The translations under genes and the position numbers were made by a program. A stretch of 64,000 bases of DNA from Brevibacillus panacihumi W25. GTDB lineage: Bacteria > Bacillota > Bacilli > Brevibacillales > Brevibacillaceae. The stretch is from positions 1,232,045 through 1,296,044 of the forward strand of contig NZ_KI629782.1 of NCBI RefSeq assembly GCF_000503775.1, given 5' to 3'. The notes under the pieces are model-generated. The model saw nothing but the letters and a program-made list of their open reading frames with translations. It was not told the DNA's origin and did not search any database. Below are positions 1 to 9,116 of the stretch, in pieces (position 1 is the first letter of the stretch; each line of letters opens with the position of its first letter).

Positions 1-1
1 A

Positions 2-72
2 ATCGAGTAGGAGGGGGTGACTAACCCCCGTCCTCTCACACCACCGTACGTACCGTTCGGTATACGGCGGTT
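2..72 (-). ncRNA. Intron domains V and VI
   Basis: On the minus strand, bases 72 to about 39 fold into a hairpin of about 34 nt with a two-base bulge (CG) on its 3' side and a four-base loop, as expected of domain V, the catalytic core. Bases 37 to 4 form the domain VI stem with an unpaired A at base 8, six to seven bases before the 3' end, in the right place for the branch-point adenosine. Confidence 0.8.
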
Positions 73-75
73 CAT

Positions 76-1332
76 TTAGGTATGACGCAAATAGGTGTAT
101 CTGTCTGACAAACTCTTCAAACCTTGATTACGCCAGTAAGCATTATTCAATGCTCGGTGAAGAATTGGACTACATGCAATTCGCCATTGTTTCTTTCGTG
201 AATTGCCCCATTCATAGGCTTTTTCCTTGGGAACTCCTAAGGAGATAAGCCTTTTTACTTTTGTTTTCGGGCGCTTCCACTCTTTCCAGAGACACATTCG
301 GAGTCTTCTTCGAATCCATTCGTCAAGATGGCTGAACACCGAAGGGGTATCAGCCAAGGCAAAATAGCCACACCAACCTGTAAGGTACTCATTGAGATCG
401 TCAATTCTGTATTCCATTGGGAGTGGTTTAGTGCGGGAGGTGATCTCCCGAATCCTCTGTTTTGCTCGCTTCAGACTATCGTTCGCTATTCGAATCTTGG
501 GCGATTTGTTCACCGTGAAACTGAAACCAAGAAATTTACGATTCCATGGGCGATCAACGGCGCTTTTCTCCATGTTGACTTTTAGCTTGAGCTTTCTCTC
601 AATGAACGTGGTCACGGAATCCATCACGCGGATTCCTGCCTTCTTTGACTTCACATAGATGTTGCAGTCATCTGCGTAGCGAAGGAATCGAAGCCCCCGC
701 TTTTCCAGTTCCTTGTCGAGTTCGTGCAACATGATATTGGATAAGAGCGGACTCAACGGGCCACCTTGCGGCACCCCTTGATCGCTTTCAATTTCCATAC
801 CATTAACCATAATCCCTGATTCGAGATAGCGTCGGATGAGGGTTAGGATAGTTCTGTCTTTGACATGTTTTGCGATAAGCCCCATAAGTTTATCGTGGTT
901 TACCTTATCGAAGAACTTCTCAAGATCCATGTCTACGACCCAACGGTATCCTTCCTCGATGTATGTCTGTGCCTTCTTGACTGCGTCATGTCCCCGTCTT
1001 CTTGGACGGAATCCATGACTATGTTCGGAGAACATAGGATCAAATATCGGAGAAAGAACCTGTGCAATTGCTTGTTGGATGAGACGGTCGGTCACGGTAG
1101 GAATGCCTAATAGCCGAACACCACCGTTCAGTTTCGGGATTTCGACTCGTCGGACTGGCGAAGGTACATAGGTTCCATTCTCCAATGACGCTCGTAGGGA
1201 GTCCCAGTTGGATAAGATATGTTGACGTAGGGATTTTACGGACATACCATCCACACCGTGGCTTCCTTTGTTCTTTTCTACTCGCTTTAGTGCCAACAGG
1301 AGGTTTTCCCGTGACAGCAGTTGTCCCATCAT
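76..1332 (-). CDS. ltrA: Group II intron reverse transcriptase/maturase
   Basis: This 418-aa intron-encoded protein splices its host RNA and reverse-transcribes it at new DNA targets. The reverse transcriptase core spans about residues 25-270, with the GFRPRRRG block near 107 and the catalytic YADD at 219-222, followed by a maturase (X) domain with the typical LTGWCGYF segment. No HNH endonuclease follows, and the length and layout fit the class C type. It starts with ATG ATG behind AAAGGAT. All catalytic residues that can be judged are present and the frame is open throughout. Confidence 0.95.
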   Translation of the reverse strand: MMGQLLSRENLLLALKRVEKNKGSHGVDGMSVKSLRQHILSNWDSLRASLENGTYVPSPVRRVEIPKLNGGVRLLGIPTVTDRLIQQAIAQVLSPIFDPMFSEHSHGFRPRRRGHDAVKKAQTYIEEGYRWVVDMDLEKFFDKVNHDKLMGLIAKHVKDRTILTLIRRYLESGIMVNGMEIESDQGVPQGGPLSPLLSNIMLHELDKELEKRGLRFLRYADDCNIYVKSKKAGIRVMDSVTTFIERKLKLKVNMEKSAVDRPWNRKFLGFSFTVNKSPKIRIANDSLKRAKQRIREITSRTKPLPMEYRIDDLNEYLTGWCGYFALADTPSVFSHLDEWIRRRLRMCLWKEWKRPKTKVKRLISLGVPKEKAYEWGNSRKKQWRIACSPILHRALNNAYWRNQGLKSLSDRYTYLRHT

Positions 1333-1890
1333 AAAACCAGATATCCTTTCGCGTGAACGTTCTTTCTACTTGTGCCACTCTCTATTCCGCCCTCTTGAAG
1401 TCCCCCATGGATTCACCATTTCCTCCTTCAAGTAAGTCCATCTGGATTGTCTGCATCATCATAAAGAGTGAACGCCTAGCGTCCCGTTCTTCCTAAATGT
1501 TCGGCCCTTCCCGTTTCAAGCGTCCTCTACTCCGGTACTATGGCCTCTGCTGACTCCTGACCGTTCAGTTTCTCCTAGCGGAGAAGGTTACCATGAGGGC
1601 ATGGCGTCCCAGTCAGGTCTCCCCGGGTAAGAACGTTGTCTTTCCCTCCATCGACCTGCTTCATTTACTCCCGATAGCCTTTGGCAACATGGACTTCGTC
1701 TTGTATGGCAGACTCATCCAGCTATCGTTAGCCTCATATGAAGTTCGTGTTCCTCAGGCCGGAGGTTTGCCGCAGACTTCCTTCAGATTCCACCTCGCGG
1801 TGGACACCCTTGTCGTAAGCTAGTGGCTACTGTTGCCTTCGCCATTCGGGACTTTCACCCTAGAGACAACGCCCATGCCGGGCACACCAT

Positions 1891-1927
1891 AAAAAACCAG
1901 AATGGAGAATTTCCCCACCCTGGTTTT
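1891..1927 (-). terminator. Terminator of salvage operon, intron target
   Basis: Read on the minus strand, an 8-bp stem AAAACCAG/CTGGTTTT is extended by seven more pairs, some G-U, around loop AAATT and followed by TTTTTT. It lies about 60 bases behind bstA and ends that operon. The group II intron begins only four bases after the T-run. Confidence 0.85.
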
Positions 1928-1986
1928 CCTTCAAAAGAAGATCTCGTCGAGCGACGTTGCGTAATCCCGCTTTTACCGATTCCCCT

Positions 1987-2511
1987 CTACCAATTCTTCC
2001 GCTCACGAAGCTTCGTAATATGCGCTGTATGGTGCAGATTATGCCATACAGAAAACGAAAGAGCTGCGTCCAGCGTCCAAACGCCATTCACCGGGTGACG
2101 GAAAGTTCGGGCGAAATCAGCCACAGGAGTTGAGCGCAGCAGGAACACCAATCTGCGGTTCAATTGCTCGATCAGTGCAAGCGATAATTCAATCGGCAAC
2201 ACTTTGCTGTCCGGCAGCTCCGCCCATCCCTCTTCATCGAAAGTTTTGACCACCGGCTCGGTTTCTGTCAACGCCAGCTTCGTACGGAAAAAGAAATTCA
2301 GATTCGCATCTGCCAAATGATGTACGACCTGCCTCACCGTCCACCCGTCTGGTCGGTAAGGTGTATCGAGTTGTTCGTTCGTCAGGTCCAAGACCGCCTC
2401 CGACAGCTTGACGGGCGCATCTTCAATTACGGCAATGAATTCCGCCCTTGTCTCCACATCCAGCGAGTCCTGCCTTTGGAACGATCCGATCGGATAGCGC
2501 AGTTCCTCCAT
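1987..2511 (-). CDS. bstA: DinB-fold bacillithiol S-transferase (YfiT family)
   Basis: A 174-aa protein of the DinB/YfiT four-helix family. Members bind a divalent metal through three histidines and conjugate bacillithiol to electrophiles. The N-terminus (MEELRYPIG), the HHLADAN motif at residues 64-70 and the C-terminal HNLHHTAHI with His160 and His164 match B. subtilis YfiT/BstA in place and spacing. It is the last gene of the minus-strand sulfur operon, 36 bases after the acetyltransferase gene. This links formation of thiol conjugates to a pathway that appears to recover sulfur from S-substituted cysteines. The family call is firm; activity with bacillithiol is inferred from the family. 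Confidence 0.88.
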   Translation of the reverse strand: MEELRYPIGSFQRQDSLDVETRAEFIAVIEDAPVKLSEAVLDLTNEQLDTPYRPDGWTVRQVVHHLADANLNFFFRTKLALTETEPVVKTFDEEGWAELPDSKVLPIELSLALIEQLNRRLVFLLRSTPVADFARTFRHPVNGVWTLDAALSFSVWHNLHHTAHITKLRERKNW

Positions 2512-2547
2512 GGTTTACCCCTCCTCTATTGGCTTGTGTTTCATCCA

Positions 2548-3126
2548 TTATATCCCAATCTCTGGGCGGATAAGAACCATAAGCTCGGCTGCATCAACTC
2601 TCTTCGCCTGTGACAAGGAGAGCCGATAGCACTTCACCAGGTGCAGGCCGTTGTGATACTCCTTCTCATAGGCTCGTTCGAAGCCCATCCTTTTGTACAG
2701 GCGGATCGCCGATGCCATCATATCTATGGTATGCAGGTAGAGATAAGAAGCCCCAATCGCCAAAGACCTCTTCACTACCTCCTCGATCAATGCAGTCGCT
2801 ACGCCCTTTCCTCTCGCCCTTCGCGATACACATAGGAAACGAATGACAGGACTGTTGATACCCATATCGGTCCCCCGATACGCTGCTTCCGATGACGGAT
2901 ACAACTGGACGCTTCCGATGATGTCCCCATCGATTTCGGCTACAAGCCGGGCGATTGTCCCCTCCCCGCTGACGGAGCTTCCGATCTCATGCTGGTATTT
3001 CTTCCACACTTCGGCTGGAAACAAATCCGCATACTGACCGTATGCTTCCAACATAACGCTGCGCACGGCTTCCTGCTCCGCTTCATCGGCTTCCCGGATT
3101 GTTATGGATTCTCGGAAATTGTTCAT
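2548..3126 (-). CDS. GNAT N-acetyltransferase, possibly S-alkylcysteine
   Basis: A 192-aa GNAT-fold acetyltransferase. The acetyl-CoA loop is seen in RRARGKGVATALIEEV and the C-terminal half has the usual YKRMGFE. The start at 3126 is chosen because GGAGAGGTG precedes it; a longer frame to 3234 would run into the upstream gene. It lies between the M20 deacylase and bstA genes. In the B. subtilis ytmI and yxe operons an acetyltransferase in this setting acetylates S-substituted cysteine before oxidation, so the same role is inferred here. The sequence alone does not show the substrate. Confidence 0.75.
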   Translation of the reverse strand: MNNFRESITIREADEAEQEAVRSVMLEAYGQYADLFPAEVWKKYQHEIGSSVSGEGTIARLVAEIDGDIIGSVQLYPSSEAAYRGTDMGINSPVIRFLCVSRRARGKGVATALIEEVVKRSLAIGASYLYLHTIDMMASAIRLYKRMGFERAYEKEYHNGLHLVKCYRLSLSQAKRVDAAELMVLIRPEIGI

Positions 3127-3148
3127 TCTCTCACCTCTCCTGACCCGG

Positions 3149-4315
3149 CTACTCCGACAAAGCACGTAAAGCAAGCTCAGCCAGTTCCGCCAAAAATTCG
3201 GCAGTAATGGGCAGTGCCCGTTCATCGAGATCAAAAGCTGGGTGATGCCACTCCCGTGAGCCTGATGTTCCTACGAAAAGAAACAGTCCGGGTACCTTTT
3301 GTTGATAATAGGCAAAATCCTCCCCGGCCAAGGACTGCGCAGGCTCAACCGCTGTCAGGCCTAAAGCGGCAGTTGTCTCCCGCGCCAATTCAGCCAGCCG
3401 GTTATCGTTGCGAACAGCCGGCGGACCCTGTATCCAGCGCAACTGTGTCTTCACCTGATACGCCGCCGCAACCCCCTCCACAATTTGCGCAAACCGCTCC
3501 CGCACCGTCGCTCTCGCATTCTCCTCAAACGTGCGGATTGTCCCATCCAGGACGGCGTTCTCCGGGATCACGTTCCAGGAGGTCCCGCTGTGAAAACGCG
3601 TGACGCTTACCACTGCTTGCTGCAGCGAACTGAGATTGCGGCTTACGATCGATTGCAGGGACGTAACGATCTGCGAGGCGGCTACGATGGGATCGACTCC
3701 GACTTCCGGTACAGCCGCGTGTGTCCCCTGTCCCTTTACCTCCAGTACAAAACCGTCTGCTGCCGCCATCAATGGCCCCTCTTTGATGCCGATGGCGCCG
3801 ACCGGCAAATCCGGTTTATTGTGCAGGCCCAAAATAGCCTTCACACCTTCCAGTGCCCCGCTCTCGATCACCTGCAGCGCGCCGACAGCCTTTTCTTCCG
3901 TCGGTTGAAAAATCAATCTCACTTTGCCCTGAAGCTCGCTTTCCTTGTTTTTCAGCAAGATCGCTGCACCCAGCAAGGCCGCCGTGTGAAAATCATGCCC
4001 GCACGCATGCATTTTCCCTTGATTGCGCGACGCGTAGGGAAACCCTGTTTCCTCCTGGATCGGCAGCGCGTCAATATCGGCTCGCAGCGCGATGATCGGG
4101 CCGCTGTTCCCTTTTCCGATTTCCGCTATCACTCCCGTGGCCAGCCCGTAATCCACGGTCTGTATCCCTGCTTCCGAGAGCCATTCTAGAAGCTTTGCTG
4201 TGGTCTTTCTTTCCTCTCCCGACAATTCGGGATACTGGTGCAGGTGGCGGCGATATTCCACCAATCTGTTCGCCAATTCCTCCGCACCGATACGTGTATG
4301 AGCCAGATGTCCCAT
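3149..4315 (-). CDS. M20 amidohydrolase, N-acyl-cysteine deacetylase-like
   Basis: A 388-aa M20D metallopeptidase/amidohydrolase of the HipO/YxeP type. Metal-binding features are visible: ACGHDFHTA near residue 105, the catalytic-acid region FQPTEEKA, a dimerisation domain beginning VKGQGTHAAVPE, and AGEDFAYYQ near the C-terminus. Length is normal for the family. It is preceded by a monooxygenase gene and followed, 22 bases on, by the acetyltransferase gene. In the B. subtilis S-alkylcysteine pathways such an enzyme removes the N-acetyl group at the end, giving free cysteine; that role is inferred from context. Confidence 0.85.
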   Translation of the reverse strand: MGHLAHTRIGAEELANRLVEYRRHLHQYPELSGEERKTTAKLLEWLSEAGIQTVDYGLATGVIAEIGKGNSGPIIALRADIDALPIQEETGFPYASRNQGKMHACGHDFHTAALLGAAILLKNKESELQGKVRLIFQPTEEKAVGALQVIESGALEGVKAILGLHNKPDLPVGAIGIKEGPLMAAADGFVLEVKGQGTHAAVPEVGVDPIVAASQIVTSLQSIVSRNLSSLQQAVVSVTRFHSGTSWNVIPENAVLDGTIRTFEENARATVRERFAQIVEGVAAAYQVKTQLRWIQGPPAVRNDNRLAELARETTAALGLTAVEPAQSLAGEDFAYYQQKVPGLFLFVGTSGSREWHHPAFDLDERALPITAEFLAELAELALRALSE

Positions 4316-4344
4316 GGACCATTTTCCTCCTTATTCCAAGCCCT

Positions 4345-5370
4345 TTACACGGCAGTCTGCTGCTGCAAATCCGCAATGGCCGCCTGCAAGAAAGCAAATG
4401 AATCCAGCCGTTTCTGAAAATCCTTGACCGCCGATGTCACGATGAATTCGTTCACGCCGAATTTCTCCTTGGCAGCCAGCAGGCCCGCTCGCACGGTTTC
4501 CTTCGAGCCCTTCAAAATCTTTGCTTCCAGCACCTCGATCGTGTATGCCTGCCCGGATTGCTTGCCGAATTCCTCCGCCTGTTCCACCGTGTTCAAGATA
4601 AAGCTTTTTCCGCTTGCCAGGTGAACCTTGGTGAGCAGGATGTCCCTGGCAAGGTTCTCCGCCTCTTCGTCCGTTTCAGCCGCGATGACGGAAATCGCCA
4701 GGATCGGCTGCCGCTTCGTCCCGCGAAACGTGCGAAATTGGTTGCGGTACGTGTCGATCGCGATCTTTGCCGTATCCTCATCACCATTGATAAAAAGGGA
4801 AAAAACGTAGGGCAAGCCCAGCTCAGCGGCGATTTCTGCACTGGCGATGCTGGTGCCCAGCATGAACAGGTCTGCTGCTTTCTCAGGAACCGGCGTGGCG
4901 CGAAGGCCGTAGAGCGGATGCTCCTCCTCCAGCGAATTCGTGAGGAATTTTTCCACCTCTTTGATTTTTTCCTTGAGATCAGTTCCTTCTGGGCCCGCTC
5001 CCTGCCGCAATGCCCGCGTGGAGAGAGGCAATCCCCCAGGCGACCGGCCTATTCCCAGATCGATGCGGCCCGGTGCCAGGGAAGCGAGGACATTGAAGTT
5101 TTCCGCCACTTTATACGGGCTGTAATGCTGCAGCATCACCCCGCCCGAACCGATCCGAATGCGCTCGGTATGGGCAAGAAGATACGCGATCAGAATCTCT
5201 GGCGATGAACCAGCCACCAAGTCTGAATCATGGTGCTCTGACACCCAAAAGCGATGAAAGCCGTGCTCTTCGGCAAATTTGGCGAGTTGTACGGTGCGAT
5301 GCAAAGCCTCAGCCGCAGTCTCCCCCGGGAAAATCGGGCTTTGATCTAGCAAGCTCAATTGGATCGTCAT
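4345..5370 (-). CDS. LLM flavin monooxygenase, YtmO-like
   Basis: A 341-aa luciferase-like (LLM) flavin-dependent oxidoreductase with typical blocks LSLLDQSPIFPG at the N-terminus, FHRFWVSEHHD near residue 50, and LGIGRSPGG. It is a one-component subunit that would use reduced FMN and oxygen. The start at 5370 follows GGGGAGGG. In B. subtilis the YtmO (CmoO) protein of the same subgroup sits in the cysteine-conjugate operon with a second, larger LLM enzyme; here too a larger LLM gene (7722-9074) heads the operon. Oxidative C-S bond cleavage of an N-acetyl S-alkyl cysteine is the inferred reaction. Confidence 0.82.
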   Translation of the reverse strand: MTIQLSLLDQSPIFPGETAAEALHRTVQLAKFAEEHGFHRFWVSEHHDSDLVAGSSPEILIAYLLAHTERIRIGSGGVMLQHYSPYKVAENFNVLASLAPGRIDLGIGRSPGGLPLSTRALRQGAGPEGTDLKEKIKEVEKFLTNSLEEEHPLYGLRATPVPEKAADLFMLGTSIASAEIAAELGLPYVFSLFINGDEDTAKIAIDTYRNQFRTFRGTKRQPILAISVIAAETDEEAENLARDILLTKVHLASGKSFILNTVEQAEEFGKQSGQAYTIEVLEAKILKGSKETVRAGLLAAKEKFGVNEFIVTSAVKDFQKRLDSFAFLQAAIADLQQQTAV

Positions 5371-5401
5371 CTGAATCCCTCCCCTTTCATCAGAAAATCT
5401 G

Positions 5402-6238
5402 TTAAAAAGCTGGCACGACTGCGACACCGTATTTTTCTTCGATGAATTTTTTCACTTCGGCACTTTGCAGAGCGGCATCAAGCTTTTTGATCTCTTCGCG
5501 GTTTTCGTCACCTTTGCGAACCGCGATTACGTTGGCATAGGGAGAATCCTTGTCTTCCCGGAACAGCGCGGAGTTGGGATCGAGTTTGGCTTCCAATACC
5601 ACATTGGTGTTGATCACTGCACCGTCCAGGTCGGGCAAAACTCTCGGCAGTGTCGCTGCTTCCGTCTCAATGAATTCCAGCTTTTTTGGATTTTCCGCTA
5701 TATCCTTAGGTGTCGCCTCATAGTTGTTAATACCGTCCTTGAGCTTGATCAATCCCTGCTGCTGCAGCAAGACCAATGCTCTGTACTCGTTGGAGGGGTT
5801 GTTGGGAATCCCGATTTTGGCTCCCTCCTTCAGTTCATCCTTAGAGCCCAGCTTCTGCGAATAGAAGCCGATCGGCTCGACATGAACCTTGGTTGTAACG
5901 GCAAAGTCGAAGCCTTTTTCCGCACTGACCGAATCCAGATAGGGTACGTGCTGGAAAAAGTTCGCGTCAATTTGCCCGTCTTTCAGGGATGGGTTGAGCT
6001 GACCCTCGTCATCCAGCACAATCACTTCGAGCTGGACCCCGTTCTCCTTCAGCTTCGGCTTGATAAATTCCAGGATTTCCGCGTGCGGAACGGGAGCCGC
6101 CCCTACTTTGAGCGTTACCTCCTTTGGCGGCTGGGAAGAGCTTTCTGAGGCACTGGTACCCGAGCCGCAGCCGGCAAGCAGCGAAGCGAGGATTACGGAT
6201 ACTACGGAAACACTGAACAAGCCTTTTTTCTTGAACAT
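5402..6238 (-). CDS. metQ: MetQ-type substrate-binding lipoprotein
   Basis: A 278-aa NlpA/MetQ family lipoprotein. The signal peptide ends in the lipobox LLAGC and the mature part begins with a Ser/Thr-rich linker, then VTLKVGAAPVPHAEIL, the family hallmark. The start at 6238 is the first Met before the hydrophobic signal; upstream in-frame codons belong to the leader. It follows metI by 28 bases. MetQ proteins bind methionine or related thioethers. In this operon the ligand may be an S-substituted cysteine or its N-acetyl form instead (inference). Confidence 0.88.
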   Translation of the reverse strand: MFKKKGLFSVSVVSVILASLLAGCGSGTSASESSSQPPKEVTLKVGAAPVPHAEILEFIKPKLKENGVQLEVIVLDDEGQLNPSLKDGQIDANFFQHVPYLDSVSAEKGFDFAVTTKVHVEPIGFYSQKLGSKDELKEGAKIGIPNNPSNEYRALVLLQQQGLIKLKDGINNYEATPKDIAENPKKLEFIETEAATLPRVLPDLDGAVINTNVVLEAKLDPNSALFREDKDSPYANVIAVRKGDENREEIKKLDAALQSAEVKKFIEEKYGVAVVPAF

Positions 6239-6266
6239 GAACTCTCCACTCCTTATTTGGTTGCCA

Positions 6267-6935
6267 TTATTCAAATCTGGTGCGCTTTCTCTCGATCCGT
6301 CCCGCGACCGTATCACCTGTCCACTGGATAACTTGAACCAGCACGATGATCAGGATGACGGTGGAAAGCAAGACATCCTCCCGAAACCGCTGATAGCCGA
6401 AGCGGATGGCCAAACTGCCGAGCCCTCCTGCGCCAATGGCCCCGGCGATGGCAGTGAACTCGACTATACCAATAATACCGATAGTCATACTGCGAATTAA
6501 GGCAGGCAGGGCTTCCGGAATCATCACGCGGAAAATAATCGTGGATGCATTCGCCCCCATCGCTCTCGCCGCTTCGATTTTCCCGACACTGACCTCCTTC
6601 AGCGAGTTCTCGATGATGCGACCAAGAAACGGAGCCGCTCCGATCGACAGCGCCACTATGGCGGCAGTCGGACCCAGTGTCGTCCCCACGACAAAACGGG
6701 CGAGCGGCAGCAGCAGGACGATCAGGATAATAAAAGGAAGCGAACGTACACTGTTGATCACCGTGCTGATCACCTTGTGCAGCCTTTGGGCTTGCAGAAG
6801 CCCGCCTTTTTCTGTGACAACCAGGACCACTCCCAGTGCCATCCCGAGCAAGAGCGCGAACAAAGAGGACCAGAGCACCATATAGAGAGTCTCCAGCAGT
6901 CCTCGCCACAGCAGTTCGAGCAAATCATCCTTCAT
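6267..6935 (-). CDS. metI: MetI-type ABC permease
   Basis: A 222-aa permease with five or so membrane helices and the cytoplasmic coupling EAA loop [20 protein letters not shown]. Sequence features such as [12 protein letters not shown] and GAIGAGGLG are typical of MetI. Its ATG overlaps the end of the ATPase gene by four bases, so the two are translationally coupled. It completes a MetN-MetI-MetQ importer in the membrane. Confidence 0.92.
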   Translation of the reverse strand: MKDDLLELLWRGLLETLYMVLWSSLFALLLGMALGVVLVVTEKGGLLQAQRLHKVISTVINSVRSLPFIILIVLLLPLARFVVGTTLGPTAAIVALSIGAAPFLGRIIENSLKEVSVGKIEAARAMGANASTIIFRVMIPEALPALIRSMTIGIIGIVEFTAIAGAIGAGGLGSLAIRFGYQRFREDVLLSTVILIIVLVQVIQWTGDTVAGRIERKRTRFE

Positions 6936-7717
6936 ATGCCGGCCCCCACTCCTTCCATCACGATCCTTTGCTCACGGTAATACTCGATGATTTTGACAAA
7001 GCGTCTGGCTGTGTCGCTCTCGGGATTCAGGAAAAACTTGTCGACTGGCCCCGTCTCCACGATGCGGCCGTGTTCGATGACTGCCATATTGCGGCAGATG
7101 TGCTGCAGGACATCCAACTCATGCGTGATCAGGACGATCGTCAGGTTCAACTCCCGGTTGATCTCCTTCAATAGCTCCAGGATGGAGTAGGTCGTTTGCG
7201 GATCCAATGCAGAGGTGGCCTCGTCGCTGAGCAAGACGTCTGGCTCGTTGACCAATGCCCTGGCGATGCCCACCCGCTGCTTTTGGCCTCCGCTAAGCTG
7301 AAAGGGATACGCCTTTTCCTTGTCTTGGAGCTGAACCAGCTCGAGGATTTCTCTCACCCGGCGTTGGATATGTGCTTCGGGATGCCCCGCCACTTTCAGC
7401 GGAAAGGCCACGTTTTGAAAGACTGTTTTGGAGTCGAAGAGATTGAAGTGTTGGAATATCATCCCTATTTTTTGTCTCGCTTGCTGCAACTCTGCTGGCG
7501 TGCATTGTGTGATCAGCCTGCCTTCGATCTCAATGTCCCCCTGATCAGGCTCCTCCAGACGATTGAGACAACGGATCAATGTCGACTTTCCCGCACCGCT
7601 AAATCCGATAATCCCGAAAATATCGCCTTTTTGAATCTCCAGGTTGATATTGTCAAGGGCTGTGACTGCTCCCTATGGGGTCTTGTATGACTTGCTGAGA
7701 TTGCGTATCGCGATCAT
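6932..7717 (-). pseudogene. metN: MetN-type ATPase with in-frame amber codon
   Basis: The ABC ATPase of the importer. The frame opens with ATG at 7715-7717, four bases after the monooxygenase stop, and runs to 6932, but codon 15 (7673-7675) is TAG. After it come GFSGAGKST (Walker A), LSGGQKQR and [11 protein letters not shown] (Walker B), all intact. Restarting downstream would lose Walker A, so without suppression the importer has no working ATPase. The 261-codon frame also ends without the C-terminal regulatory NIL/ACT domain that a standard MetN of about 340 aa has. A single C-to-T change from CAG would explain the stop; a base-calling error is the other option. Confidence 0.85.
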
Positions 7718-7721
7718 GCTG

Positions 7722-9074
7722 TCACCGCCCTTTCAACGGGAAGGCAGGTGAAGCCATATAGCGATTCTTCGGAATTGGCAGTCCAAAATGTCCGCGCAAG
7801 GTGTCCCGTTCATAATCGATGCGGAAGAGTCCCTTGCGCTGCAGGATGGGCACGACATGCTCGACGAACCTCTCGAGAACATCGGGAAGCAAAGGCGCCA
7901 TCAGCATGAATCCGTCAGCAGCCTTCTGCGTAAACCACGTTTCCAGTGTAGCGGCAATTTTTTCCGGCGGTCCCACGAAGCCATCGTGGGTGCGAGAACC
8001 GGTCAGCAGCGAGTACAGCTCACGCAAGGTTGGATTTTCCCTGGCAATAACCGGCTGATGCTTCCGGTAATCCGCTTTGGTCTCCGGCAGGCGGTCCAGC
8101 CCCAGCTCCGCCGATTTCGTCTCCAGGGTTGCCTGGCTAAAGTCGATGCCTTTGAAATAGTCCGTCAAAAAGCCAAACGCTGTTTCGTCCGTAATCAAGG
8201 AGTCGAGCTGCTGCTGGATCTGTCGCGCTTCCTCCTCCGTCCCGCCGATGATGGGCGAGATGCCTTGCAGGATGTATACATCGTCTGGGGAGCGTCCGGC
8301 TGCGGCTGCTTTTCCTTTAAAGGAGCGGTAAAACGCTTGGGCGTCCTCGAGGTTGTATTTGATCGAAAAGATTACCTCTGCTGTACTCGCCGCAAAATTC
8401 TGTCCTGATTCAGAGGAGCCCGCTTGGACCAGGACCGGATATCCTTGCGGCGAGCGGCCGATATTCAGGGGGCCCTGGACGGAGAAAAATGTCCCTTGAT
8501 GATCCAAGCGATGCAGCTTGCTCCGGTCAAAAAACCTGCCGCTTGCTTTGTCCCGGATAAAGGCGTCTTCCTCCCACGAGTCCCACAGGCCTCTGATCAC
8601 CTCGACGAATTCCTCCGCACGCTTGTAGCGCAGGGTATGGTCAAAATGCTCCTCCCGGCCGAAATTGCGTGCCGTATTTCCTGACAAATCCCTCGTCGTG
8701 ACGATGTTCCAACCCACTCTGCCCTTGCTGATCTGGTCTGCGGACAGCAGAAGACGGGCCAAATTGTACGGCTCGATATAGGAGGTGGATGCCGTCGCCA
8801 CCACCCCGATCTTTGCGGTTGCCCCTGCCAGAGCCGTAATCAGTGTAATCGGTTCAAATCGGTTGAGGATATTGGGATGGGACGCTTCGTTAATCCCCAG
8901 GCTGTCCGCGATAAACACCATGTCGAATTTGCCGCGTTCAGCCAACTGCGCCAGGCTTTTGTAGAAATCAATATCAATGCTGGCATCTGCTTGAGCCGCT
9001 GGATGGCGCCAGGATGCGACGTGCATTCCCGTCCCCACCAGATAGGCTGCCAATTTGATCTGTCTACTGGTCAT
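7722..9074 (-). CDS. LLM monooxygenase, NtaA/SnaA family (YtnJ/YxeK-like)
   Basis: A 450-aa flavin monooxygenase of the NtaA/SnaA/DszA group within the bacterial luciferase superfamily. Recognisable blocks are GTGMHVASWRHP near the N-terminus, RGKFDMVFIADS, GRVGWNIVTT and PVLVQAGSSESG. It is the first gene of the operon and starts behind AGAGAGGAT. Enzymes of this group in B. subtilis (YtnJ/CmoJ, YxeK) open the C-S bond of N-acetyl S-alkyl cysteines using FMNH2 supplied by a reductase. No reductase gene is present here, so it would come from elsewhere. The family is certain; the substrate is inferred. Confidence 0.88.
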   Translation of the reverse strand: MTSRQIKLAAYLVGTGMHVASWRHPAAQADASIDIDFYKSLAQLAERGKFDMVFIADSLGINEASHPNILNRFEPITLITALAGATAKIGVVATASTSYIEPYNLARLLLSADQISKGRVGWNIVTTRDLSGNTARNFGREEHFDHTLRYKRAEEFVEVIRGLWDSWEEDAFIRDKASGRFFDRSKLHRLDHQGTFFSVQGPLNIGRSPQGYPVLVQAGSSESGQNFAASTAEVIFSIKYNLEDAQAFYRSFKGKAAAAGRSPDDVYILQGISPIIGGTEEEARQIQQQLDSLITDETAFGFLTDYFKGIDFSQATLETKSAELGLDRLPETKADYRKHQPVIARENPTLRELYSLLTGSRTHDGFVGPPEKIAATLETWFTQKAADGFMLMAPLLPDVLERFVEHVVPILQRKGLFRIDYERDTLRGHFGLPIPKNRYMASPAFPLKGR

Positions 9075-9116
9075 ACGGTTATCCTCTCTTTCTCCGCAAT
9101 TTCAAATTACACTATT

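Larger units (their letters stand above)
2..1887 (-). mobile_element. Complete group IIC intron
   Basis: The minus strand starts at 1887 with GTGTGCCCGG, the expected 5' intron start, and ends near base 2 with an AT dinucleotide, about 1.89 kb in all. Between them lie a structured RNA region (1333-1887), one maturase ORF without an endonuclease domain, and domains V and VI. The 5' exon ends a few bases after a hairpin and T-run. Insertion behind intrinsic terminators is the known habit of class C introns. The 3' exon lies outside the window, so the exact 3' junction (base 1 or 2) is not settled. All parts look intact, so the intron is probably competent. Confidence 0.9.

Noticed and set aside
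1593..2098. Plus-strand frames within the group II intron 5' region and behind bstA
   Set aside because: The region is explained by structured intron RNA and the end of bstA on the other strand.
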